A stretch of DNA of 64,000 nt from Irpex lacteus (GCA_001986395.2 MQVO02000017.1:186001-250000); one strand, 5' to 3'; counted from the first letter of the stretch, positions 23,283-34,655 are shown. The notes: generated by a model not told the origin, from the letters alone. A program made the numbers and translations.

Positions 23283-25245
23283 TAACTCACTGCGCATAAC
23301 GGATATGAATATGGCAAAGGAAGCCAGTTCGCGATAATATCTTCGTAGGACATCCGAGAGGCACAAAGGGGTGTATAGCCTCAGAACCTCCGATACGTAA
23401 GGCAACATTGCCGCATTAGCCGCTTTATGAGTCCTACAGAGCCTCATATTCACCACAAGCCCCGATGACTTAACGCTAAGTTAATCCCTTTCCTGCCAAC
23501 TGTCAGTGTCTATGCTTTCACTCGAGTTCTACTCCTATTCGTGCGTAGTCGGAACCCAAGTACGGCGGGCGTTCAGCATCACCGCTCGAATGTCCATCTG
23601 GAAGTGTCTATCAACGGCATGTCAGGTAGCCCTCGTATTCGGGAACACTACAATAGATTCGACGCACCGCTTTGAATGATTGGATATCACGATATGGAAG
23701 TCAGGAGGCCAACCTGGCAATTCAATTTGGGGCAGCGGTGTACAGCAGTCCATAGATGGTTCGATTAAGATCCCAAGATAGATTGATATTGCGCTCGCGC
23801 CGCGTAGTATGCCTATCTGCGAGGGCTATAAGGCTTGTGTAATCTGCGCTATAATCATAGACTTGGAGGTATTTATCAGACGAAACATTGAGACGATCTC
23901 GTACAGCTGATAAGGTATCCGCATACGTATTCCGGGCGTTGTGAATCTTGAGACGTGTCAGACAGGGATTGTTTGTATTGCACATGTGCGTGTTCGGGCC
24001 GGAGGGCTTGCGAGTCGATGACCACAAGGGAGGGATGACGAGGGATACTTAAGTCCATACAACGAGTCGAGTGCAGTGGCGTAGAGTGGCGGCATTGAGC
24101 TGTACAATCGGTGAGCGACGGAGCAATTTTCGGGACCAGTGTGCGAGCGATGACAGTCGAATACGTTCAAATCGATAAGTTCATTGAAGAGACAAGTGCG
24201 AACGTGTATTCTGTGCGATTATTTCTGACCACCGTGGTAGATCGCGTGATTCTCGGTTACATGCTGCTGAGTCCCGTCGTTCGAGTGGTGAACATGCTTT
24301 GTGTACGTTCTTGAACGTTCACAGGCATCCAGTACGAGAACGAGTGCATTTAAAGTCACCGGCATACCGAGGGCTGTCTCCTCTGCAAGCAAGCCAAGAT
24401 CAGCCGTCATGGACGGCCAAAGTTTCGCCGCAAACGTACCTGTAATGAGCCATGTCTCCTTGGTCCTGCCCACCTCCTCGTGTCTAGACGTAAACTCGGA
24501 TAAAACTGACTGAGTAGTTCCAAGGCTGACAGTAAATCGACGAAACGTCCTTTCCGAACGTTCATGCCGACCACTGGTTGGGATGAACGATCGGAAAGGG
24601 ACGATCGGTGACAGGCAGGGGTACTGTTGGCGTCCAGGTGCCCATAATGAGTTGATGAGGCAGCCATGGAGGGTCGAGTATGGCAAAGGTGGTATGGGTT
24701 GGTGCTGCATCGTGAAGTTCGTGTGGACCAGGCCGGTACAAACGGCGTTGTTGACTTGAAGAAACACCAAAGTGAGCCACACTTCTCGAGGAATATAAGC
24801 AGTCTACGCACCTTCGTATTCCGGACCATAAGCCTCCGTCCAACATCCCTCCGTGCCAGGATCCCAGTCATGGCCGCAGTGACCTTCATCGTCACTTCGT
24901 GATGATTCTTGCCGAAAGACCACCTTCGCCTTGTTGTCTTAACATCCTTATAACATCGTAGGGAAAGAGGCCGTTTTTCGAAGAGAGGAAACCAGGTGGT
25001 AGAACAGTGCAAATGCGCACAGAGAGAGCAGTGAGCATAGAGTGACAAAGAGTAGTAAGCGTCTCATTAGTAAGGGAGATAAGACCCGTACTTACCGTGA
25101 TAGCGCTGACCTGTTACAGGTTCAGACTCCGCATGATCGGCGCTATCCTAATACTAGTGCGTTACTCACTCGCTTTTGCTTGATGCTACTACTTCCACAA
25201 CGACGACCATCGAAACCCTCTCACTCTCAGTCACTCCATCCATGA
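23283..25245 (-). pseudogene. Gene 2 family copy upstream of gene C
   Basis: Unrecognised. The likely start exon at about 25240 encodes MDGVTESERVSMVVVV and then hits a TGA where copies at 49064 and 63158 stay open. Downstream, an exon with EVGRTKETWLIT ends at a GTACGT donor near 24441 (intron of about 52 bp with a GGCTGAT branch and TTGCAG acceptor). Near 23728-24021 is a clean frame with RLNVSSDKYLQVYDYSADY. The conserved GTGCGT...CTTCCAG-type intron lies near 23610-23675. Order matches the other spacers. At least one nonsense change indicates decay. Confidence 0.42.
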
Positions 25246-26580
25246 TATTTCTCAGGCACTCACACAACCTCTTTTTGCCAAGATTCGGTCGCGCGCGCGC
25301 TCTTGGAGGCGAAGAATAACACAGGCCTGCTAGCTTCTTTCGATCCCTCCTGATCGTTTCCGTCGATGAGAGCCGGCGTGGACAATGAGGAGAGGTGGAA
25401 GGATCACTTTGCGAGGGGCGCGCAGGTATATGTGAGGTTGTGAAAGGTGCGTGGGTTGCGTTTTACCTAGGAGAAACCAACTCACCGTGGGCCTCGTAGC
25501 CCTCAACAATAGAACACGTCAGCTTCTAGATTGGGTATTATTGAAAGTTTGGACCCCCTGTCAGCCGGTACACGCGCAAGGTATCAAACCTTTACGCTTC
25601 AAGAGCCATTTGGGAGATGATTTGGGCTAAGATTGCCAGAGAGATGAGGATGGTGGATGCAGCTCAGCACGGAGGATATCTCAGAGGTACATTTGTTCTA
25701 TTCGTTGCAGGCACTCACGTTCGGTGTGTTTCGTAGTTTCAGCGACTACGGACGACCTCAGGATTGTCATCGATGCAGCCAGCCCATCCCCCTCTCACCA
25801 ACATGGCACCTTGAAGCTCGGTCCTGCTCCTCGCGTGCGTCTCTACTTTTCCAGGCGCTAGTTGGCTGTAATGTGCTACTGTGCATGTACTTATACAGAC
25901 TTTTTAGACGCAAATAAAAGCGTTATTATCCAGTACTCGTTGACTTCAGGCACGTGTGACACTAGCGCCTGTAAAATTGCCTTATGAGGCAATCAGAACA
26001 CTACTACGCCGCCCATGCTCGGGTTGTCGGTCTCTCGTATTCCCTACAACGTTATCTCTCGCCGTCGTACTGCCCCTCTCTCCCTACATCTTTGCGTCCT
26101 AACATACTCGTCCTCTCATATTTTCTGTCCATCAGCTCCTCGACTCGTCTCGCCCGCGAAGGTCATGCCTTGAGCCTTGTGATGCACGAAATCGACGTGC
26201 TCGTCCTTGTGCTCAAGTCTGACGTTTTTTGTACGCCGTCAGTACACTCGGTATTACCGTCTCTTATCCGGGTGTACTGGCCTCCTCGCTTCTGTCACTG
26301 CGATCTTCCACTGATCACTTTTCGATCACCGCTCGATCGCGCCACTCGCGCACATATGAACACGCACCCCACTCAAGATCGATCGGGATGCTCTATGTAG
26401 TCGTGCTCGTGGATCCGATTCAAAGGCTTCCAACCCTCAACGTTTTCACGATACTCGTACGGCCGATTTCATGCTAGTTACCGAGCAACTTCGCGACACA
26501 AGAGTACGCACCATAGTATGTTAGCTTCTAATTTGTGACCAGTCGTGCTGACCGAGAGAGTTCAACTAGGTAGTCAACTT
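25246..26580. other. Spacer: MTSS block and HVDFVHHK island
   Basis: Conserved blocks only. The MTSS region near 25950 has lost its ATG (GTTGACTTC). A minus-strand island reads HVDFVHHKAQ near 26190. CGATC-type repeats lie near 26305-26345. No complete frame. Confidence 0.35.
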
Positions 26581-26949
26581 TCACCGATATCGACGGTCAA
26601 GCCTGCTGCAGAGAATAAAGGAGTAGCTCGTAGTGGGGGCCACATATCGCATTGCACGGGCGTATCTAGACGAGTAGGGCAAGGCCGTCACTGGGGTGGT
26701 AATATACGGCGCGTCGAGCTTCGTAAGCTCTTGTGCGTATGCCCATCCAGCTGCCATATAACATCGAAACCGATGCAGGAAGCCTGCATGGCCTTCAGGA
26801 TTAACGTCCTCGGCGCACTGAGCCGACTGAATAAAGTCTAGCTCAGCAAAAGTACAGTACGTATATTGCTCGTACGACTCGTCCTCGAAACCCTTCGTCC
26901 TCTGATAGACCTCAATATGTAGGTCGATGGCGAAACGAACGTGCAGAGG
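26581..26949 (-). CDS. Gene 4 family, uninterrupted coding block
   Basis: Unrecognised protein of about 123 codons, open from just after a TAA at 26950-26952 to a TGA at 26581. It reads VRFAIDLHIEVYQR, then DESYEQYTYC, GFLHRFRCYMAAG, LDAPYITTPV and YSSRYARAMRYV. It has no ATG near its start, so it is probably an internal or last exon; upstream LFSDLA.DVLGHIH segments in sister copies suggest one more exon. Copies at 3296, 10373, 44108 and 50841 are broken by stops or indels. Being open for its whole length while its sisters are not suggests coding origin. No domain was identified. Confidence 0.45.
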   Translation of the reverse strand, partial: PLHVRFAIDLHIEVYQRTKGFEDESYEQYTYCTFAELDFIQSAQCAEDVNPEGHAGFLHRFRCYMAAGWAYAQELTKLDAPYITTPVTALPYSSRYARAMRYVAPTTSYSFILCSRLDRRYR

Positions 26950-27595
26950 TTACTTATCAAGGTGTGCTGACGCTGGAGATATGTCTCTCGAATGGATATG
27001 CCCTGAGACGACTCGTGCAAGGGTTCGGAAATAGCTGCGTGAGACTCGCTTTATACGATCATGTAGACCTTCCTGACCATCCGCACATCACACAGTACAG
27101 GAGCCTCGAAACTTGGCGTTGCCACGCTTCACGGCCACGGTCTCGGTTTACAATTTTGCAGTGTAGTAGCCACGAGCTTGCTACACGCCTAGTCATTCGT
27201 GGGTCGATTGAGAAGCGGGAGACGATTCTGTAGACGTTAGGAGGTGTGAACGTGCGACTAATACGCATATATGGCAGAGGTAAGAGCGAAGAAGCGGGGC
27301 GCAATCAATTGGAAACGGGTATATTCGTACAGTCACAAGTACATGATATGTGACGTTTAGTTGTCTATGCGATCATCGTCGATGTATACTAGTCGCGTCG
27401 CTCAGAAGCAGTGGCCATGACGGCAAGTAGCGATTTCGAGAACGTATTGTTCACCTGCAAAGGGTCAATCGACATTGGACAACACGTATAGCGACTATTC
27501 AATACTAGGCCAGGGTCATGATCGAGACCGTTATATGCCGTGGGTTGGCCACATAACCGTTGTATGTGAAATGTCTGAGATGCGCACACAGGGTG
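26950..27595. other. Gene 4 upstream relic and 3' flank of gene D
   Basis: Near 26960-27060 the minus strand keeps fragments of the gene 4 upstream exon with stops. About 27100-27230 is close to 51345-51460. The remainder matches the 3' flanks of other F-box genes. No gene supported. Confidence 0.35.
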
Positions 27596-28445
27596 TCAGT
27601 GTACGCTACCTCGAATCATCTTCTTGAGCTGCGTTTGAAGTATGTACAAGCTCTTCAAGTGTTCATGGGTGCGGTACGGACGCGACACCGGCATATCTGT
27701 CCAGATGTGACCTAACGAACTGAAATTAGTACGGCAATCGTGTATCAATACAACAGGCAACGCACCATCAGGCTCGAGTGTGGCAAGATCTACGCTGACA
27801 GCTTTACGCTCCTCCTCCTTCTCGTATGCGAGTACAAGATCAATAGTTTCGCTTGCGAGGGTAAGCACTTCAAGGAAAGGTTTCAGGGAATGTTGCAGGA
27901 GGGCGAAGGAGTTAAACAGCAAGACAAGGGAGCGGAAGGTGGGATGGGTTCTGGCGTGATTGACGAAAGCATCCAAGTCGACAGGAAGGTTGTCAGAGTC
28001 GTCGATGTATGCGTGCATGCCCACCACGCTCAGGGAAGAGGCCGACCGGTCCGTAGAGGCGGTCGCTTCTTCGAATACAAAATGAAAGGGATCCATGCGC
28101 ATGGTTGTCGTTTGCTCCGAGATGTTGAATCCTGCAAAAGCGCTCGATGTCAGCACGCTCGATGGGAAGCGAGTAGCGTCACTGATTTCGATGCTCACCG
28201 ATGCGCACGTGGGGACCTCTCAAGAATTTCGTCATCCACACATGTTCCTCGTCGCTAAGACGGTGCAACGGGCAGTTCGGGTTCAACATCAGAGCTGTCA
28301 AGGTGAGGTGGACAGAGTTAGTGCAGAGTCCATTGGTGCTGATCAACAGAGATCGTGGTCTTCGATGGCAGGCGATTGTACTGGGGGCGTGTGGTAGTGA
28401 TGGAGCCATCTGTCCATCCCATGTTACTTGCACAAACTCGATCTC

Positions 28446-28693
28446 TGTCACAACAGGTAGGCGTCTGGCACAGAGTAGGACGAGTTAAGATTTACAGTAA
28501 AACATACAAAACGTCGTGTACACATACCTGGCACAGAGTAGGACGAGTTAGAGTCCCTCTGTGCCAGTCAGAAGCCTTTTCTACAAGAAATTTTCGTTCG
28601 ATCATAGTCCGTGCGCATCAGCGCCTTCTGCCCTAAATAGGGAACCCCGACTCTTGCCTTATCCGGCAATGGACGCCGGGACACATCACAACA
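28446..28693 (-). repeat. 3' LTR of the Copia element
   Basis: Identical to 33471-33718. A 23-bp perfect direct repeat starting CTGGCACAGAGTAGG lies at 28465-28487 and 28528-28550, with an inverted CTCTGTGCCAG close by, possibly a regulatory or RNA structure. Confidence 0.95.
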
Positions 28694-28703
28694 CCCCCCC
28701 TTG
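28694..28703 (-). other. Copia polypurine tract
   Basis: CAAGGGGGGG on the minus strand directly abuts the 3' LTR, the usual place for the plus-strand DNA primer. Confidence 0.75.
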
Positions 28704-29540
28704 ACCCGCGTCCACTCCCAACATCGTGAGAGCGCCTTTGTGAAGCACACGCGATAGTGCCTTCGTGAATACGTCCGTAGGGTTCTCCTTCCCAGAGACC
28801 CGCGTGACCTCTATGACCCCCAGGTTGACTTGGTTCCGAATGTAATGAGCACGTAGGTCGATATGCTTCATACGTGAGTGACCGTGAGGGTCGTGAGTGA
28901 AATCGATCGTCCCGTTGTTGTCGCAGTGAAGAGTCGTAGCGGAACGTTGGGGGTAACCGAGTTCGAGCAGTAGATTCCTGAGCCACTTGATCTCACACGC
29001 GGCGTGTGAACATGCGATGTACTCGGCTTCACAGGACGACAGAGCGACGACGGGTTGCTGCTTGGAACTCCAGGCGATCGGTGACGACCCGATCATCATG
29101 ACGTAGCCCGAGATGGACTTTCGACCTTCGCCGTTTGCCCAGTCTGAGTCGGAGAAACCACGGAATATGGGGTACGGGTCGTCGGTGTGACCTAGAACAA
29201 GTCCGAGAGAGCGAGTGCCCTGCAGGTATCGAAGGACGTGTTTGGCGGCAGCCCAGTGCCCTTCACCGTAGGTGGTCATGAACTTAGCGAGTTCTCGAAC
29301 GGCGTACGCGAGGTCGGGTCGAGTGGTGGTCACGAGGTACATCAGTTTGCCTACAACGGTGCAGTACGGTATCGTTTTCATTTTCTCGCGTTCCTCGTCG
29401 GTTTGGGGACAGAGATCGGAAGAGAGATTGGTGCCAGGAGGGAAAGGGGTGGAAGTGGCGTTACAGCCCGACATGCCGAATTCTCGTAGGGTGGTCGCAA
29501 TGTACGGTTCCTGGTTTACGAGGATGGTCCCGGCGTTTCC
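28700..29540 (-). pseudogene. Copia RNase H region
   Basis: Frame with TTRPDLAYAVRELAKF, YLQGTRSLGL, FSDSDWANGEGRKS, SSCEAEYIA and HCDNNGTIDF, the usual Copia RNase H domain and C-terminus. It joins the reverse transcriptase only across a frameshift near 29530, where LGCKVTR in one frame continues as TILVNQEPYIATTLREFG in another. Confidence 0.88.
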
Positions 29541-31275
29541 TGTTTCGCGTGACCTTACAACCGAGGAGGTGTGTGACTGGTCCGTTATCCGTGATCTCGA
29601 AGAACGTCTTCAGTCCGTTGGTGACATCGTCCGATTCGTGCGTAGAGGTTGATCCGAGCAGGATGTCGTCCACGCTAGTCGTCGAGATAGATTTCGCCCT
29701 AGGTCGACTGCGCACATGTACGCTCCAGTCAGATTCGCATCGGTTGAACCCCAGCGATTGGTACTTCGTGTTGAACTCGAGATACCAAGTCCTGCCCGCC
29801 TGCTTTAATCCGTACAGCCCTTTCTTCAACCTCCAATAGCCTCCTCCGAGTACGGTAGGCTTCCGTAGATAGATCTCCTCCGTCAGAGGCCCATTCAGAA
29901 AGGCAGTTTTGATGTCGATGTGACGGAGTTCCAGATCTTGGGCAGCAGCGATCGCCAATACCACGCGGATAGAGTCCCACCGGGCGACCGGCGCGAACGT
30001 ATGATTGAAATCTTGTCCGGGAATCTGGGTAAACCCTCGAGCGACGAACCTCGCTTTGAATCTCGATATTTGACCGTCCTCGTTCCGTTTCACGTGGAGT
30101 ACCCACTTGGCGTCGATAGCCTTGCGGCTGGGAGGTAACTGGTCGATCTCCTCGTATACGCCCTTGGCATGAAGCGCTTCGAGTTCTTCGTGCATTGCTG
30201 CTTTCCAGTGCTGCCAGTACTCTGACTTCTGTGCCTCCGTGATCGACTTGGGATCGGTGGCGGTGTCGTCATCGATAGGGAATAGAGCGTTGATTTGTAC
30301 CGCGAGTGAATCTTCGTCGATTACTTCTATCTCGATTTCCTGCTCGTCGAACAGTCCGGCGATGGCCTGTCTCCCCCCCTCGACGGAATGTTCGACGTGA
30401 TTTCCTTGAGCGCGACTAGCGCGAGCACGGCTCGTTGGACGTCGTATGCGCGGGGGAAGAGACTGGGGGGGATCGGGATCAAGTAGATCGGTACTGAAAA
30501 ACAAAAACAAACATAAGTTCCAGGTACAGTCTCGCACCGCGAGATACATTACGCACGAAGTTACGGGTACGGGTACATGAGCAACGCGCTCGGTTACAGG
30601 CAAAGGAGGTACGGTCTCCAGTGCATCGGGTACGGGTACGGGTACAGACGACGGAGGTACAGTCTCCGACGCCACAGGTGGTACAGTACGTTGAGCTGGA
30701 TCAACGAATCTCTTCTCCAGATCACTGAAGACGTCATCCCAGAGCGGGGAAGAGCCAACGGGATTGGGTGAGGGGAAAACGACAGGCTCGAGGAAAGTGA
30801 CGTCACGACGCGCGCGGACAGTGCGAGATTCAGGGAACCAGATAAGGTAGCCCTTGGCATCAGTGGCGTATCCGACGAATATTCCCTGTTCGCCTCGTGC
30901 GGTGATCTTGTTAAGACTGTCGGCGTTGGTCTTGCGTGAGACTACACGCGTGCCAAAGATCCTGAGATGTGAGAGATCCGGTGGCTTCTTCCACCAGAGG
31001 TGAAAAGGAGTTGTGTCGGGAGGGAGAGCAGCGGTGGGTAGGCGATTGAGAATATGAGTGGCGGCCTGGGCCGCGAGTGGCCAGAAGAAGTCCGCCAGAT
31101 TGGCGTCGATGAGCATTGCACGCGCCATGCTGCAGATTAAGGCGTGTGAACGTTCGGCGACTCCATTTTGGGGCGAGGCGTCAGGAATAATCTTCTCCAG
31201 AGTGATTCCCTCGGTGTCGCAGTAGCGTTGAAATTGGCCCTTGATGAGTTCCTGGCGTTGTCGAGACGGATCACG
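29540..31275 (-). pseudogene. Copia integrase C-terminus and reverse transcriptase
   Basis: The frame continues the integrase after a one-base loss near 31270 and includes PQNGVAERSH, which carries the catalytic glutamate. Reverse transcriptase follows: AIDAKWVLHVKRNEDG, HIDIKTAFLNG and the catalytic VDDILLGS, in which the usual tyrosine before VDD is serine. The protein ends early at the frameshift near 29530. A stretch at about 30485-30545 could be an intron (GTAATG...TTTCAG) but may simply be insertion sequence. Confidence 0.88.
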
Positions 31276-31640
31276 GCGATCTTGCGACCGGTGTAGCGTT
31301 CGACAGCAGTCCGGTAAATGATGAACTCGGTGAGGGCGTCAGACTTATTCTTCAGAAAGCGCGTGCTGCGCCAGCGAGAGCAGTCATCGACAATGGACAT
31401 GAAATAGCGGAAGCCACCATAGCCAATGGGCAGAGGGCCACATATGTCTAGGTGGACACGGAATAGAAGTTCTTCGGCGCGCGTAACCGAAGTTTTGGGA
31501 AACGGAAACCGTTTGATGTTCGCGCGGGCACACACCTCGCAGGGGTGGTGGTCGGCGTCCTCCGGGTCCGTGTAGATGCCGGAGATAGCGCGCTCAAGCC
31601 CTTTTACGCCTCTGTGACCCACTAGGCGGTGTAAAAACCC
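31270..31640 (-). pseudogene. Copia integrase N-terminal region
   Basis: Carries the HHCC zinc-binding region (GHRGVKGLERAI followed by PCEVCARAN), the first aspartate in HLDICGPLP and the second in IRLDNAR. It is separated from Gag-protease by a frameshift in a G/T homopolymer near 31635, and from the rest of integrase by loss of one G in AGGGAACTC near 31270. Confidence 0.85.
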
Positions 31641-33343
31641 CGCGTGACCTTACGGCGGGATTCAGAGCGACGGGCGCCTGCCCTGAAGACAGCAGGTTTG
31701 ACGCTCATTTTGGAGAGGCGTGAAGCCAGGGATGGGGGTGAGATTCGATTGCGCAGATCGCGAGAGACTGGGACGGCATCAAACATGAAAAGGTTGTTGG
31801 CCTGGAGGCGGCCAACCATGATCTCGGTACCTCTGTGGGAGAGAACCATTGTCCCATTGGCTGAGCGGGACTCCATGCCGCGGCGCTCGAGACAACCCTG
31901 AGAGACAAGGTTCAGGCGAGCCGAAGGGACGTGCAAGACGTCAGACAGCTTGACCCAGGAAGTTCTCCCGTTGCAATCGGCACGGAGATGTACATCGCCA
32001 ACACCGACGGCGTCAATGGAGAGGGAAGATCCGAAACCCTTGACGGTGAGGGGTTTGATGGTGCGATAGTTATCGAAGTGCTCGCGCGCGAAGAAAATGT
32101 GCCTATTCGCGCCAGAGTCGTGGTAGACCTGGGTCGAGCACGTGGACGAGGATTGCAAGGCCATGGTGTGGCATGTGAGGTTGTTCACCGGGTCGTTGAT
32201 GATCGAGTTGAACGCGTAGTAAGCGTCATCCTGCGCCAGAGTCTCGGTAGCCTCAGCAGGGGAATCAGCGGTGGAGATCTCAGGCACGGCGTCAACCTCG
32301 GTGACATTGGCACGATGCTGGACAGGGCGGTTCTGGACGGGGTTAGACTTGGGCGCGGCCGAGCGTTGATTAGGTGGCAGATGAATATCGCGGCGCCAAG
32401 TCCACCAGTCGGGGTACTGGCCACACCTGCCCCCACCGTATGCAAAGCACTCTTCGATGGTATGTCCCTTTCGTTTCGCACAGTTGTTGTTAGCACACCA
32501 CTTATCGAGACGCTTGGGGTCGGCGTTGTTGAGATTGACAACGGGCGCACCCCGTTTACGCATCGCCTCGAGGCTGTGGATCTGTGGGAAGATCTCGGGG
32601 TCATCACGGCGGTGGCTCCAGTCCTCAGCCTTGATGCGCTGAATGACTTCTGATGATCGCATGGGCTTCTCAGCTTGACGACGTGTGGTCATCTCGTTAT
32701 TCAAGATCGTGTTGAAAGCACGCCACTCGTCGTTGGTGGGCAGTAGGTTCGCGATGGTGCGTGCGAACTCTTCGTCGGTCATACGATCAGGGGCCGAGCG
32801 AACGAGGAAGTAGTACATGTTGCGGACGTTGTCGAGCCATTTCTGAACGTCGAGATCGGCGGTGCAGACGTAGGCCAGAATCTTCTGATGCAACGTAGCC
32901 GCTTGCGTCTCATTCGCTGGTGCAAATTCTTCACGCAGGGCGATCCAGATCTCCTTAGCGGTGGTGCAAAGGGAGATGGCCGGTGCACGATGAGCGGGGA
33001 TAGCCTCCTTCAGCAACGTGCGGGCTGATAGATCTCCGATACGCCACGGTAAAGCCTTCTTGACAGCCTCCTCGTACTCCTTCTCATTCCCCAGCATCCT
33101 AGCCTTGACCCTAGCCTCGACAGTGGTAGCTAGCAAAGCATCGTACTCGTAGGTCTTGACTAGCTTGGGGATAGTGGGGGCGACGGAGTCGGGACCCTCG
33201 ATGTACTTCCACAGGCTCAGCTGTTCCAGGCGGTCTTTAGCGCAAGACGCCCAGTAATGATAGTTGTTGTCGTTGCCACGATCTTCGATCTTCATCAGAC
33301 GTGCCTTGCGGGCGTCGTGCTCGGAGGAAGTGGTGTCAGACAT
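31622..33343 (-). CDS. Copia Gag and protease
   Basis: A 573-codon frame starting MSDTTSSEHDARKARL. It has a Gag region of the UBN2 type, a zinc knuckle CANNNCAKRKGHTIEEC, and an aspartic protease motif YHDSGANRHIF near residue 408. It should run on into integrase in a single polyprotein but ends at a TAG created by a frameshift. The start is the first ATG after the 5' LTR and leader. Confidence 0.88.
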   Translation of the reverse strand: MSDTTSSEHDARKARLMKIEDRGNDNNYHYWASCAKDRLEQLSLWKYIEGPDSVAPTIPKLVKTYEYDALLATTVEARVKARMLGNEKEYEEAVKKALPWRIGDLSARTLLKEAIPAHRAPAISLCTTAKEIWIALREEFAPANETQAATLHQKILAYVCTADLDVQKWLDNVRNMYYFLVRSAPDRMTDEEFARTIANLLPTNDEWRAFNTILNNEMTTRRQAEKPMRSSEVIQRIKAEDWSHRRDDPEIFPQIHSLEAMRKRGAPVVNLNNADPKRLDKWCANNNCAKRKGHTIEECFAYGGGRCGQYPDWWTWRRDIHLPPNQRSAAPKSNPVQNRPVQHRANVTEVDAVPEISTADSPAEATETLAQDDAYYAFNSIINDPVNNLTCHTMALQSSSTCSTQVYHDSGANRHIFFAREHFDNYRTIKPLTVKGFGSSLSIDAVGVGDVHLRADCNGRTSWVKLSDVLHVPSARLNLVSQGCLERRGMESRSANGTMVLSHRGTEIMVGRLQANNLFMFDAVPVSRDLRNRISPPSLASRLSKMSVKPAVFRAGARRSESRRKVTRGFYTA

Positions 33344-33458
33344 GCTGAATGATAGTGGTTGATGAGGGTGGAGATTGCGGGGAGATTGGGTGTTCTCGAA
33401 GGCTGATAGCGATAGCGGCTGACTGTGGGGACTTCTGGACCGTAACCGTTAGAACAGA

Positions 33459-33470
33459 GGGCTCATAACC
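33459..33470 (-). other. Copia primer-binding site
   Basis: GGTTATGAGCCC on the minus strand, directly next to the 5' LTR, is complementary to the anticodon arm of initiator tRNA-Met (GGGCTCATAACC). This indicates priming by an internal cleaved tRNA end, as known for Drosophila copia. Confidence 0.75.
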
Positions 33471-33718
33471 TGTCACAACAGGTAGGCGTCTGGCACAGAG
33501 TAGGACGAGTTAAGATTTACAGTAAAACATACAAAACGTCGTGTACACATACCTGGCACAGAGTAGGACGAGTTAGAGTCCCTCTGTGCCAGTCAGAAGC
33601 CTTTTCTACAAGAAATTTTCGTTCGATCATAGTCCGTGCGCATCAGCGCCTTCTGCCCTAAATAGGGAACCCCGACTCTTGCCTTATCCGGCAATGGACG
33701 CCGGGACACATCACAACA
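33471..33718 (-). repeat. 5' LTR of the Copia element
   Basis: Identical along 248 bp to the other LTR. Being on the right with coding regions reading leftward, it is the 5' LTR and promoter side. Confidence 0.95.
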
Positions 33719-34620
33719 ATCTCCGTGCTGCGAGAAAAGTGTTTGATGTATTTGATAACATGATAGAATGAGGGGAAATGGATATCTTTGAGGTTGATCT
33801 CACTCTGAAGGAATGAGCTCGGTACGACTATAAATGGCGGTATACCCCAGTGGGGCGTGTCGAGCTTCGCAGGGTTAAAGCCTTCTGGGACGGAGCCTTC
33901 AATGAAGAGCATTCGGAACTTGTCTTGGATGGCGGGAATGTAGAGAAGATGGAGAAAAGATGTTTGTCTCTCAGACTCGGAGTCTTGGGGAGCATATTTG
34001 CCGCTGTATTTCTGAATGACTCCTATGTATCTGATAAGCGAGTGCACCGGTGTAAGTTTCGGACACCCTCCAACGGAATATCGTCTGAATATCTCCGCGT
34101 CCTCGTAAGACCCGATCCACAGAGCCTCACCAGAGAACATATGCTCCCGACACTTGTTGGCCCAGAACAGGCAGACGAGTGAGAAGTGTTTGAGATCGAC
34201 CAAAATATCATTTGGGCTTGGTTCTCCTCGATTCCGTTTGAGATAAATTCTGCCTCTATGCTGACGCATCAAAGCACAATCGACGTTAACATAGAATAGG
34301 ATGTTATCGAAGAGCTCGGGTGGAATGCGGGCAGCGAGCAATCTCACTGCCTACAGATGCAAGCAATAATCTTCATTAGAACGGACGATAAGTGCTGCTT
34401 GACTGTGTACTCACCTCGCTTTCTGTCGCCTCAGATTCCACAACATTCCAACTCGAATATGAGCCAGTACGAGGACGCTTCCTTGTGTGTGATAGAGACA
34501 TTGGCTGAGAATCTGGTAGAGACATGGTCGGGGGAGGGAGGCCTGCGAGACAAAGTTGCAGATGGATGAAAGGGGAGAGAGCAAGAGACACGCCACAACT
34601 TGAAACATCTATACACTCCT

Positions 34621-34655
34621 GGTATATGTATTTCAACGCTCCGTTATGAGCGTGG
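34621..34655 (-). promoter_or_regulatory. TATA promoter of gene D
   Basis: The box CCACGCTCATAACGGAGC (34638-34655) precedes TACATATACC (34621-34630) on the minus strand, about 100 bp before the ATG at 34525. It matches genes A and E to H. Confidence 0.55.

Larger units (their letters stand above)
28446..33718 (-). mobile_element. Ty1/Copia LTR retrotransposon, 5,273 bp, in gene D
   Basis: Identical 248-bp LTRs (28446-28693, 33471-33718) start TGTCACAACA and end CATCACAACA, flanked by ATCTC duplications (28441-28445, 33719-33723). On the minus strand the order is Gag, protease, integrase, reverse transcriptase, RNase H, which defines Copia. The primer-binding site abuts the right LTR and the polypurine tract abuts the left. 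Identical LTRs indicate recent insertion, yet the coding region has at least three frameshifts, so this copy probably moved using proteins from another copy, unless sequencing errors are involved. Confidence 0.95.
27596..34525 (-). pseudogene. F-box gene copy D, interrupted by a Copia element
   Basis: Exons: 34415-34525, 33719-34350 joined to 28199-28440, 27766-28131 and 27596-27711. Removing the element and one ATCTC copy gives 1467 nt and 488 codons without a stop, so disruption is recent. The single N-terminal exon (37 codons) is shared with copy E and carries a basic cluster TRKRPRTG, a possible nuclear signal. The F-box exon has ARIPPELFDNILFYV and FSLVCLFWANKC. A small in-frame deletion removes residues around FMTLLWGDK present in other copies. 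The last intron (27712-27765, 54 bp) is a multiple of three and would read through. The last exon ends MIRGSVH. Confidence 0.8.

Noticed and set aside
24219..24782. 187-codon minus-strand frame as one exon
   Set aside because: A canonical GTACGT intron interrupts it near 24441, and sister copies change frame, so reading it as one long exon is not supported.
28465..28550. Direct repeats in the LTR as a CRISPR-like array
   Set aside because: Only two copies exist, in a eukaryotic LTR; no array.
30485..30545. Possible spliceosomal intron in the Copia reverse transcriptase region
   Set aside because: The frame is open through it and Copia elements normally lack introns; the GT...AG match may be accidental.
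31931..32653. 240-codon plus-strand frame inside the Copia Gag
   Set aside because: It is the antisense shadow of the Gag-protease frame and has no family features.
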